A DNA stretch of 64,000 nucleotides from Rhynchonema sp. JSB1_4 (lineage: Eukaryota; Nematoda; Chromadorea; Monhysterida; Xyalidae), in the NCBI GenBank assembly GCA_030248065.1, contig JASAMV010007542.1:16540-80539 (forward strand). The letters are read 5' to 3'. Below, piece after piece: positions 43,823 to 53,065 of this stretch; the first letter of the stretch is position 1, and each line of letters opens with the position of its first letter. The translations under genes were made by a program, and so were the position numbers. The notes beneath the pieces are model-generated. The model made no database searches. It saw only the letters and a list, made by a program, of their open reading frames with translations, and was not told where the DNA came from.

Positions 43823-43880
43823 AAAATGACCCCAAGTGAAAATTAAAATAGACCCCCGGGTTCTATTTCCGACAGTACGG
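43823..43880. mobile_element. Family G MITE, right-end fragment (G2)
   Basis: Sequence matching the right end of G1, closing with TTCTATTTCCGACAGTACGG and TA. The left end is not found. Confidence 0.65.
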
Positions 43881-43904
43881 TAGTCACTATAATGTTCCAC
43901 TGAT

Positions 43905-45540
43905 TTTCAATAAAAACGCAGCTGGTGCAGAATTATTTTTGTTCCTAGTTGAGCCTATTCAATCGCTTCGATCTCGGCCGATAATTACTGGACAAATACA
44001 AACTCAAAAACTTCTTTAAATTCAAATTTCAAAAAATCAGCAGAATTTCCATTCTCTTTCTTTTCATTTTCATGTTCTAATCTTGCACAACAAAAAGTCT
44101 CTGAGAGTCTGAGATTGAAGACCACCTCAGTTCAACGAAAAAATACAATCTGCGCCCTACGGATCTGATAACTGAATCACGATGTTTTCAACAGAACTAG
44201 TAGACTCGTAGAATTTGAAGATTTCTATTTTTTGTAATGAAGTGGCCCCGCTTCAGTCACTTTGGAAGTGAGATGAACCAATTGTCGATTGAGCTGAGTT
44301 GAATGAGACGATCAGCCGCTTGAAGAGGTTTGGGCAGAGGTGGAGATGGGTATGGATAGTCAGACTTGAGTTGTGTTATTGTGAAAGGGGGCGACTCATT
44401 GCTAAAAGTGCCCTGTTTTTGGTTTCAGCGTGTAGCTGAGACCCGCGCCATCACAAGGCCACCAAGATTAAGCCGATCGGTTCGGAATCGGCCGAGATCG
44501 AAGCGATTGAATCGGGTCGCCTAGGAACAAAAATAATTTTGGACCAGCTGCATTTTTATTGCAAATCAGGGGAACCTCGTACTCTGGCCATGAAACATTC
44601 AGAAACACAGTCCTTTCTATATGAAAACAAAGACACATTTCTTGGTGTACTTGAGGTCAGCCAGCTGACAGCCACGTCACGCAGTGATCATATAAAAACG
44701 ACTATTTTTCTGAATGTTTCATGGCCAGAGGGTGATATTTTTGAAACGGTGTAAAGGTCAGTTGGGTGTAAAGGTCGGTCGAAAGCTCGGTGTGAGAAAG
44801 TTCAGTGTAAGCTCGGCGTAAGCTTGAAACATTGCACGCTGAGCAAGCAGCAGACGCGCGTTTCTAAACGAATGGTCAACTTTGACAGTCTGCTGTGCTA
44901 ATGTAGATCGTTTGTTTGCAATCTAGTTCATTTAAGCTGGTTGCAGAAACGTTTTAAAGGAATATTTTTAAGTTGCCTGACATTCCGCCGTGAGGCTATT
45001 GAGAAATTGAACATTCACTGACGGCGGTACCAAAAAAATTGATGCCGCTAACTGATCGCAGCACGAATTCAAAACGGCTCCATAAAAGGTCACGAAATTT
45101 ATAAATATCGTTTAAAAACGCTTGTGCAACCAGCCTAAACAAACAATATTGCAAACAGACGATTTACACTTGCACAGCAGACTGTCAAAGTTAACCTTTC
45201 GTTTAGAAACGCGCGTCTGCTGCTGGCTCAGCGTGCACTGTTTGAAGCTTACACTGAACTTTTTCACACCGAGCTTTCCACCGACCCTTACACCCAACTG
45301 ACCTTTACACCGTTTCAAAAATATCACCCAGAGTACGAGGTTCCCCTGATTTGCAATAAAAATACAGCTGGTCCAAAATTATTTTTGTTCCTGGTTGGAC
45401 CGATTCAATCGCTTCAATCTCGGTCGATTTTCATCCGATTAGTTTAATTTTGATGTCATTCTGATCGCACATATCCCAGCTACAAGCTGAAGTCATAAAA
45501 AGAGCACTTTTAGCAATGAGTCCGCCCCATTAACAAGTTA
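43905..45540. mobile_element. Giant palindromic (foldback) element
   Basis: Left arm about 44,390-44,950 and right arm about 44,970-45,540 are reverse complements. They share ACTCATTGCTAAAAGTGC, ACCAGCTGCATTTTTATTGC, GGTGTAAAGGTCAGTTGGG and AACGCGCGTCTGCTGCT blocks. A third copy of the AATCGCTTCGATCTCGG end block at 43,908-43,985 makes orientation alternate. A separate hairpin (about 44,590-44,730, arms TGAAACATTCAGAAA / TTTCTGAATGTTTCA) interrupts the left arm. No protein is encoded. Confidence 0.85.
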
Positions 45541-45796
45541 AGGAGTTCAGCTGAGCAAGCCAAGCGGATGTGCCTTGCCCTAGCCTACTCCTCAAAGTGG
45601 TGTGGTTTTTGGGCCTAGCCAAAGGACAGCCGGCCCTGCGTCTCCACACAACACCTGAGCTAGTTTTGTCCAAAACTTTAGATTTTCGAAGTCTAGGCTG
45701 TGGTTCAAATACCCTGAATTTTCGCTTCATTTCAGTTCAGTTCATTTTCCGCCCACGAGAGCTTTCATTTTTTTCGTGAAACATTACGGCTCAGGA

Positions 45797-45963
45797 AGGC
45801 GGAACACCCTCTCAGACTGGAAAGATGGAACACCGTCGTCAAGCAAAAGTGATGCCGTTGCTCTCCGCGGCCCAAAGTCGGCGGGCCATCTATAGTGTTT
45901 ATTCCGATTAGCTCTCGTTACCGTAGCGACATCGCTCCTGCTTTGGCGACGGTGTTCCGCCTT
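45797..45963. repeat. Inverted repeat GGCGGAACACC / GGTGTTCCGCC
   Basis: Outer arms at the two ends and inner arms GGAACACCGTCGTCAAGC / GCTTTGGCGACGGTGTTCC form an imperfect hairpin, probably a small foldback element. Confidence 0.6.
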
Positions 45964-46309
45964 TCGCAATGGGACAGTAATGTTTCACAAATGTTTCATG
46001 ATTTTTTTGCTTGTGTCGGTCCACCGCATATAATCAGCCTTCCTGGGTTGGGCAGCTGCGGGGGGAGACTGATTACGCGGACTGAATTACGAAAATGACT
46101 GCTAAAACGATATGGGTGCTAAATAAATATTGGAAGCACATGGTGTCCAATAAGCTTAGGCTTAGGCTCCGGCCTGAGTCAAATGAAGCATCGCAAGCCT
46201 GCAAAACAGCGAGGTAATCATTGACGTAAAACATTACGCGCGGTCGTTCAAATTCCAAAACAGCTGCATCCAATTGGGACCAGATCACAGGGAACTAACC
46301 GTCCCGCTA

Positions 46310-46563
46310 CCGATTCGGGTTTATCCGTTTTATTTTTCAATCCGTAATCAGTCTTACTCCCAGCGCAGTTGAGTCGGGTTTATCAGCTTTATCCGAGTTA
46401 TTTGTAATCAGTGTTCCCCCCAGCGCAGCTGAGTCGGGTTCATCAGCTTTATCAGGTTTATCAGCTTTATCCGGGTTATTTGTAATCAGTCCTCCCCCAG
46501 CGCAAGGGAGTCGAGCTTATCAGGTTTATCAGCTTTATCCGTTTTATTTATAATCAGTCTTCC
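46310..46563. repeat. Tandem repeat, about 75-80 bp unit
   Basis: Three to four copies of a unit containing GGTTTATCAGCTTTATCCG, TAATCAGTCTT and CCCCCAGCGCAG, with an inner duplication of TTTATCAGC. Confidence 0.8.
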
Positions 46564-46839
46564 CGGCACGGTCACACACGCATGGCTTTTCGCTTTGAAA
46601 AGCGCGTCTGCTGCCTAAGCTAGCGTGACGCCGAAACATACGACATTGAACTTTGACGTTGTGCTTGACGGTGAGCTTGACTTTATTTCGTGAATTCCAT
46701 ATAATATGAAACGAGGGTTCACTAACCCACTGACACACGAGCGACTAATTATACGGAAATCCACCCGACCGACCACGCGTCCACGAAAGATACAGCCGTT
46801 TTTCGCCGTGGCTGTGGGTTTTATCTGATTCAGGCTGGT

Positions 46840-46893
46840 GCCTAAGCCTAAGCCTAAGTCTAACCGCAAGCCTAAGCCTAAGCCTAAGCCTGA
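46840..46893. repeat. Interstitial telomere-like repeat (GCCTAA)n
   Basis: Two runs of three or more GCCTAA hexamers separated by a short variant spacer. On the opposite strand this is TTAGGC, the telomere unit of nematodes. The array is short and internal, so it is not a chromosome end. Confidence 0.8.
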
Positions 46894-46936
46894 ACTAGAA
46901 GCCTAAAGCTTAAGTATGGGACTATGCTTAAGCACA

Positions 46937-47079
46937 CACAAAACGGGTGGATTTCCGTAAAATTAGTCAATCTTACTGACACTGGTCGTCGAAAGAGAAA
47001 CACGGAACAGGAAAATGGAAATAAAGAGATTGTTCAATTTCGACGAGCGACTAATTTTACGGAAATCCACCCGTTTTGC
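46937..47079. mobile_element. Small inverted-repeat element (putative MITE)
   Basis: Arms CAAAACGGGTGGATTTCCGT and reverse complement, about 30 bases each, with a 70-base loop. A further half copy (GCGACTAATTATACGGAAAT) lies at 46,740. Confidence 0.75.
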
Positions 47080-47081
47080 GC

Positions 47082-47170
47082 CCCCCTTTCTCCCCAGGTG
47101 GGTACGTCTGTTCCCCCTCCGAAAAAAGGGGGGTACCGCCTGTTCCCCCTCCGGACCAGGAACTACACTG
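47082..47170. repeat. Family B right-end fragment, then family C fragment
   Basis: GTACCGCCTGTTCCCCCTCC then CCAGGAACTACACTG, followed to about 47,200 by GTCCCCCTAGGTACAGTAGG of family C. Confidence 0.7.
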
Positions 47171-47297
47171 GGGGTGGGGTCCCCCTAGGTACAGTAGGTT
47201 GGTTCGTTGATTAGCCAACGTTCGGTTGTCGTGGTCTCATTGTTGACTGAAGATGTCCGACAGATCTGCTGCGCGTTTGATCGGGTTACGCCACACG

Positions 47298-48123
47298 CAG
47301 TGGTGTAGCTACCCAGGCGGGGCGTCAACCTACTGTACCACCCAAAATGCGGGGCGGCAACCTACCTACTGTACCAGCCGAGCAAGGGGGGTCGTCCCAC
47401 TTGGGGGGGTCATCTAGAAACCGAAATTTTTTATGTCTAAATACTGAAGAAAATGTGGCCTAAAACACTAATTTCGCGCGCAGTGCGCGATTTTTCGCCT
47501 ATTTGCAGACAAATGTGCTAATTTTATGCAATTTTAAGCCAAAAATGAATGTTTTGGGTGAAAAGTTAGGTGGGGCGGCAGCGGCATGCGGCAACCTACC
47601 TATCAGGCGAGGGGCGGCAACCAGTGTAGTGGCTGCGGGGGGGGGGGGGTGGGAGGGATTCCCCCCCTAAGGAGTAGGTACCTTGCAACCACCCCTTGGG
47701 GGGATGGGGGGAAGGGTAGGTACCTTGCAACCACCCCGGAGGGTACCTTGCAACCATAAATTTATGGTTTTTATAGGCAAAAATGGGTGTTTTTCGACCT
47801 CAAAACCCCAAAAATCGCGCGCTCCGCGCGCAAACCTCCATATAATAGCTATTTTGGGCAAATTTTCGGCCAAAATGCAAAAAAGTACCATTTTTTCGGC
47901 CAATTTTGCAGAAAAAAGCATGCAAAAAACACCCTTTTTCGGACCCCAGGGGTACCTTGCAACCTTCTGGAGGCTGGGTAGGGGGGTACCTTGCAACCAT
48001 CTGGATCCATCCCCCCCCCCCCAAGGGTACCTTGCAACCATCTGCCTGCCACTACACTGGCGGCAACCTACCTCCTGTACCTAGGGGGGACCCCCCACCC
48101 CCCCCCCCCCAGCTACACCATTG
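47298..48123. mobile_element. Family C MITE, copy C2, carrying D
   Basis: Ends CAGTGGTGTAGCT and AGCTACACCATTG. It is inserted near the 3' end of the LINE ORF. Flanks share an imperfect duplication (TGTGGCG on the minus strand at both sides) rather than a clean 8 bp. GC palindrome with T-run at 47,475-47,495. Confidence 0.8.
47622..48059. mobile_element. Family D hAT-type MITE, nested in C2
   Basis: Ends CAGTGTAGTGGC and GCCACTACACTG. Perfect 8-bp duplication gcggcaac at 47,614-47,621 and 48,060-48,067. The body repeats GGTACCTTGCAACC. GC palindrome with A-run at 47,811-47,831. Confidence 0.93.
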
Positions 48124-48659
48124 CGCTTGCGCCACAGATCGATTGGGCTCGTGGATACGAGTCGGCTTTTGCAACGAAACAGATGTTCGACCGTATCAGG
48201 CTCGGTACAGCATCGAGGGCACTCGTTTTGTATGTCTGGGTCGATGCGACTGCGACGTGAGTTCAGAATGCGGCAGTGACCGCTGCGTAATTGCGCCAGG
48301 GTGCATCTTGTACGCCGATCCAGCGACTCTTCTTCTGGATTGATGTCAGGTGGTTTGGTGCCCAGGACCCGATTGACGCTGAGTGCCGCCTTGTCCTGGG
48401 AGACGAAGTCGGTGTGGATCGCTTTCAGCGTTTTGCCGTAGTCGTACTTATTCTTCGTCGTTACGGTGTTGCGTTGTACAACTTCCGCGAATTTGGACTG
48501 AAGAGTTGGTCGACGTTTGGCTTTCGGGTTAGGGTCGGATGTCGTTTCGTGGCAGGGATGTTCTCGAAGTTGCGCTGCCGCCAGGAATTGCGCGCTGACC
48601 ATGTCTAGATGGCGGTCGACAGTCAGCTGCTTGCACTCTTGGTGAAGGTGGTCTGTATT

Positions 48660-49471
48660 CAGTGTAGTTCCTGGTCCGGAGGGGGGAACAGGCGGTACCC
48701 CCCTTTTTCTCGGAGGGGGAACAGACGTACCCACCTGGCGGGAAGGGGGGGAGGACCCAAATTTGGAGAAAAGTCATTTTTTAGGTCGAAAATTTGGCTC
48801 ATTTTTGCCCCTTTTTGGAAAAAATTCTCCATAAAAAGGGTATTTTGGCGACTTTTGACATCATTGACCTAAAAATCACCCATTTTAGGCCAAAAATGCC
48901 TATTTTAGGCCAAAATTTGCCTATTTTAGGTAAAAATTGGGGGAGCAGACGTACCCGGAGGGGGAACAGTGGGGCAGGCGTACCATGGAGGGGGAACAGA
49001 CGTACCCGAGGGCAGTGTAGTTCCTGGTCCGGAGGGGGAACAGGCGGTACCCCCCTTTTTTTCGGAGGGGGAACAGACGTACCCACCTGGGGGGAAGGGG
49101 GGGGGGGGACGGACCCGGAAGGGGGGGGGGGGAGAACCCAAATTTGGAGAAAAGTCATTTTTTGAGGTCGAAAATTTGGGTCATTTTTGCCCCTTTTAAG
49201 AAAAAAATCTCAATAAAAAGGGTATTTTGGCGATTTTTGACGACATTGACCTAAAAATCACTCATTTTATGCCTAAAAATGCCTATTTTAGGCCAAAATT
49301 TGCCTATTTTAGGTAAAAATTGGGGGAGCAGACGTACCCGGAGGGGGAACAGTGGGGCAGGCGTACCATGGAGGGGAAACAGACGTACCCGAGGGGGGGG
49401 GACCCCCCCTCCCCCCCAGGAACTACACTGCCCGAGGGGGGACCCCCCTCCTCCCCCCAGGAACTACACTG
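48660..49471. mobile_element. Family B MITE (outer copy) interrupted by a second B copy
   Basis: Ends CAGTGTAGTTCCTGG and CCAGGAACTACACTG. Perfect 8-bp duplication tctgtatt at 48,652-48,659 and 49,472-49,479, lying in LINE coding sequence. Another B element is inserted near its right end. Confidence 0.94.
49013..49430. mobile_element. Family B MITE (inner copy), self-insertion
   Basis: Ends CAGTGTAGTTCCTGG and CCAGGAACTACACTG with perfect 8-bp duplication cccgaggg at 49,005-49,012 and 49,431-49,438. It is a B element inside a B element. Confidence 0.94.
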
Positions 49472-49773
49472 TCTGTATTTGACATCAGATGACAGCCGGA
49501 AATGACCCTCAACGCGGCATTTTCGGCTGGCTGGATGCGGTCTATGCCCTTCTTGTTCGCGGTTGGTCTCCATACCGGCGCAGCGTAGTTTATTATAGAC
49601 TTGCTGATGGCGTTGAAGGTGACGTTGAGGGTCTCCTTGCTTTGCCCCCAGCTCGTGCCTGCCAGCGCCTTTAGGATCGAGTTCGCGATTGCACCCGCGA
49701 CCGTATTGACTCGCAATGGCGTTCGAATCTGATGCCTGGATCGAATACGACACCCAGGATTTTCGGGTAGGAG

Positions 49774-50162
49774 CAGTGTAGTTCCTGGTCCGGCGCGGCG
49801 GTTAGTGTACCTACCCCTTTTTTCCGTGCGGCGGTTAGTGTACCTCCCTGGGGGGAAGGGGGGGAAGACCCAAATCCAGGAAAAAGTCACTTTTTGAGGT
49901 AGAAAATTTGACCGATTTTTACCCCTTTTTGGAAAAAATTCTCCATAAAAAGGGTATTTTGGCGACTTTTGACATCATTGACCTGAAAATCATCCATTTT
50001 AGGCCTAAAAATGGCCATTTTAGGCCTAAAAATGCCGATTTTAGGCAAAAATTGAGGCGGTTAGTGTACCTGGCGCGGCGGTTAGTGTACTAGTGTACCT
50101 TGGTTGCGGCGGTTAGTGTACCTTAGGGGGGGGACCCCCCCTCCCCCCCAGGAACTACACTG
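49774..50162. mobile_element. Family B MITE, copy B6, in LINE
   Basis: Standard B ends with perfect 8-bp duplication ggtaggag at 49,766-49,773 and 50,163-50,170. The core matches the other B copies, but its short repeat is GCGGCGGTTAGTGTACC. Confidence 0.94.
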
Positions 50163-50526
50163 GGTAGGAGTCGGTGGGAAGCCGTGTGCCGTTGATGTAT
50201 ATGGGTGGAGTGAAGGATTTGTCTGCGGCCTGATGTCAACACTGTGGACGTGGATTTGGTTTCGGAGACTGAGAGGCCGCATCCGGCGAAGAAGTTGCAG
50301 ATATGTTGGATGTAGTCGTTGAGTGGGGCGGACACAGCTTCGAGGTCGGTGCCGCTGGCTAGCACAGTGAAGTCGTCTGCGTAGGACACGACTTTGATGA
50401 ATGGCGGAGGGGTGGGGATGTCGCGGACGTAAAAGTTAAAGAGGCATGAAGACAGTACTGAGCCGTGTGGGACCCCACTACGCACGATGCGTGGGTCAGA
50501 TAGATTGACGCTCCATCTTGGTAGAT

Positions 50527-50700
50527 AACAGTGGGTAGGTCGCCGCCCGGCGGCTGGTACAGCAAGTTGCGATCTTTGGCTCAAAATGGTGTAAAATCGG
50601 CATTTTTCACTCCAAATAGGCGAAAAATCGTGTGCTACGCGCGAAATGAGCGTTTTAGAGCTCATTTTCATCAATATTTAGACCTAAAAATTGGTCCACC
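50527..50700. repeat. Family C fragment (C3)
   Basis: GGTAGGTCGCCGCC and GGCTGGTACAGCAAG, then a core with the GC palindrome (50,623-50,645) and a TTTTAGAGCTCATTTTCATC stretch like C1 and C2. It ends without a terminal repeat and cuts off the LINE. Confidence 0.7.
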
Positions 50701-50895
50701 TGGCTCTGCCCATGCAGGCCGTCTTCGTTCCATTAAACTGTTAGGAACTCTGTGGCTATTGTCGTGTTTGTGCTGTGACCAGGGGTGAAAAAGGAAAGCA
50801 GAGATGGTACAGCACTGGCGGGCGTCTGTTGCCGACTGTGGTGGCAAACTCTGTGTTGAGCTGTGAAGCTGTGCTTGGCCGATCTTGGCTAGCTC

Positions 50896-53065
50896 TTAAA
50901 GGGCTCGGGACACAACCGAAGGAAGGGCAACAGAGCGCAGTGTTATACATCGTTGGAAAGCACTGTCACAGCACATGTCACGCACAAATGTTAAGCTCCT
51001 TAGAGATTCGCTATCTCTTGGTGGAGCGACTTTTCATTCCAGAAAAAAGTGAATTTTTTCACAACTTAAAACGACCGGTGCAGAAACCCCAAATGAGTTG
51101 AAAGTCAAGTAACACGTGCATAGGATTACAACGGCTTCTGGATAACTTATCATGAGAACTTCAGTCGCTCAAAACATTGCTTCACTCGGTGAGGGTGCGA
51201 AATGTTCCAAAAATCGCCCACATTTTTCGAAAACACAAGTTTGTCTCTAAATTTTGAGGCCGCGCTTTGTGTTGCAGAAATGAAAATGCAATAGAAAAAT
51301 AGAGCATCTTCGAAAGTACCAGAAAATAAAGTTTTTAAATTTGAAAACACATAGATAGCGGCGTGACAGGCCGAAAAAGACCTAAAAATTGCCACTAAAC
51401 TGCATAGTTGCATTCATTGACGGAAATGTGATGTAAATAAGCCACGTATTGCATTGCATTGGAAACGAGAAAGTCAGATAAACGCACAGTCCAACAATCT
51501 AGACAAGTTTCAAAACTTCAAACCCCATGGTCCGGCTGCTGCAGCAATGCCAGCCTGAATAAGATATTTGGCTATAAGTCGTTACTGTTAAAGAGTATTG
51601 CAAATTTGATAGAATCAAGCGATGTAGCTTCAACTTAGCTATCGAACGATATATAACATGCCCATACTATCTCTTGCTATGAACAAGAAACGGTCAAAAT
51701 TCCGAAATCGCACACGGTGACGTGACGGTTCATTCCAGAATCGTCAAAAAAGCAATTTTTTAACCTCTGCCCTTAAACCGGGCAACCGGATATCGCATGC
51801 TCTCAGAATCCGGCCTTTCGCAATAAAATGTGACTATATACGATGAGTGATCACAAAAACATCGTTCAAACAAAATGAAATGCGTTTAAATTGTGAGAAT
51901 TAATTTTTAAAAATTTGCTTTCGGGAACAAACTCGAGCTTGTGCCGACTTACGCTGCCCCTTTTGATCAGGCAACGGCAGAACATTTAGTGGGGAATCCA
52001 ACCAGCTCGTCAACCAACAGCCACGTGTGACGTGTTTCACAAAGGTTTCATCTGTCAGCGAGCTGGTTCTTGTCTCAGTCTCACTGCTTTTCATGATCAA
52101 AAGGGTGAGCGTAAGTCGGCACAAGCTCGCGTTTGTTCCTGAAAGCAACTTTTCAAAGATAAATTCTGACAGTTTTAACGTGGTTTATCTCGTTTGATCG
52201 TTGTTTTTGTGACCGTTGGACATAAACAGTCTAACTGCGTAGTGAAAAAGCAAGCATGAGATATACGGTTTCCCGCTTTAAGCGTAAGAATTTATTGGGG
52301 CTTGTTATATATCATTCGAAAGCTACTCCCGAGATACATTGTTTGGTGCTATCACGTTTACGATAGCTGTTAACAATAAGCATTTATAGCTGAATATCAT
52401 ATTCAGGTTAGTATGGCTGCCCCCGAGAGATCTGTAGACCTTGGGGTCTTTGGACCTTGATAGGTTGTTAAAACAGGCGTTTCTCTCATTTTTTTGTTTC
52501 GAATCCGATACAATCTGTGGCCTTTATGTGTCACAATTCTGGCGATGAATGTAACCACCTAACTTAGCGGCAATTTAATGGATTTTTAGACCTGTCACGA
52601 AGCCAGCCAAGAGTTAAAAAATTTAAAAACCTTATTTTCTGGTACTTTCGACGATGCTCTATATCCCCATTGCATTCTTATTTCCGCAGCGCTAAGCGTG
52701 GCCTCAAAATTTAGGGACAAACTTGTGTTCTCGAAAAATAAGGCCGATTTTTGCAACGTTTCGCACCCTCACCGTGTGAAGCAATGCTTTGAGCGACTGA
52801 AGTCGTGATGGTAAGCTATTAGAAAGCTGTTGTAATCCTATCCATGTGTTACTTGACGTTCAACTCATTTGGGGTTTCTGCACCGGTCGTTCCAATTTGT
52901 GCAAAAATTCACTTTTTTCTGGAACGAAAAGTCGCTCTACCAAGAGATAGCAAATCTCCAAGGGAGTTAAAATTTGTGCGTGACATAGGCTGTCGGAATG
53001 CTTTCCAACGGTGTGTAACAATATGTCCTGCTACCCTTCCTTCGGTTATGTCCCGAGCCCTTTAA
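50896..53065. mobile_element. 2.2-kb TTAA-flanked foldback element
   Basis: Ends TTAAAGGGCTCGGGACA at 50,896 and its exact reverse complement at 53,065. The arms stay alignable for roughly 0.9 kb each with moderate divergence, so a single strand would fold into a very long hairpin. TTAA at both boundaries suggests piggyBac-type targeting. The centre holds a second foldback. No transposase is seen. Confidence 0.85.
51909..52148. mobile_element. Foldback nested at the centre of the 2.2-kb hairpin
   Basis: Arms of about 40 bases containing GAGCTTGTGCCGACTTACGC and its reverse complement, with secondary pairing around GATCA(A/G)GCAA and AGCGAGCTGG. Confidence 0.8.

Larger units (their letters stand above)
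47237..50540 (-). pseudogene. LINE (non-LTR retrotransposon) polymerase ORF, interrupted
   Basis: Read on the minus strand, from 50,540 down: LSDPRIVRSGVPHGSVLSS, the reverse-transcriptase active site YADD in VVSYADDFTVLASG, then RTPLRVNTVAGAIANSILKA and NYAAPVWRP. Further on come RRTRCTLAQLRSGHCR and the CCHC-like CPRCCTEPDTVEHLFRC. After element C2 the frame resumes as WRNPIKRAADLSDIF with a stop at 47,239-47,237. Gene order matches RT palm to carboxyl tail of a jockey/R1-type LINE. It is split by B-outer (with B-inner), B6 and C2 (with D). Removing the two outer B insertions with one duplication each rejoins adjacent LINE sequence. The upstream side is cut by a family C fragment, so the endonuclease is absent. 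Confidence 0.9.

Noticed and set aside
46840..46893. Chromosome end
   Set aside because: The telomere-like array is short, degenerate and flanked on both sides by ordinary repeats and genes.
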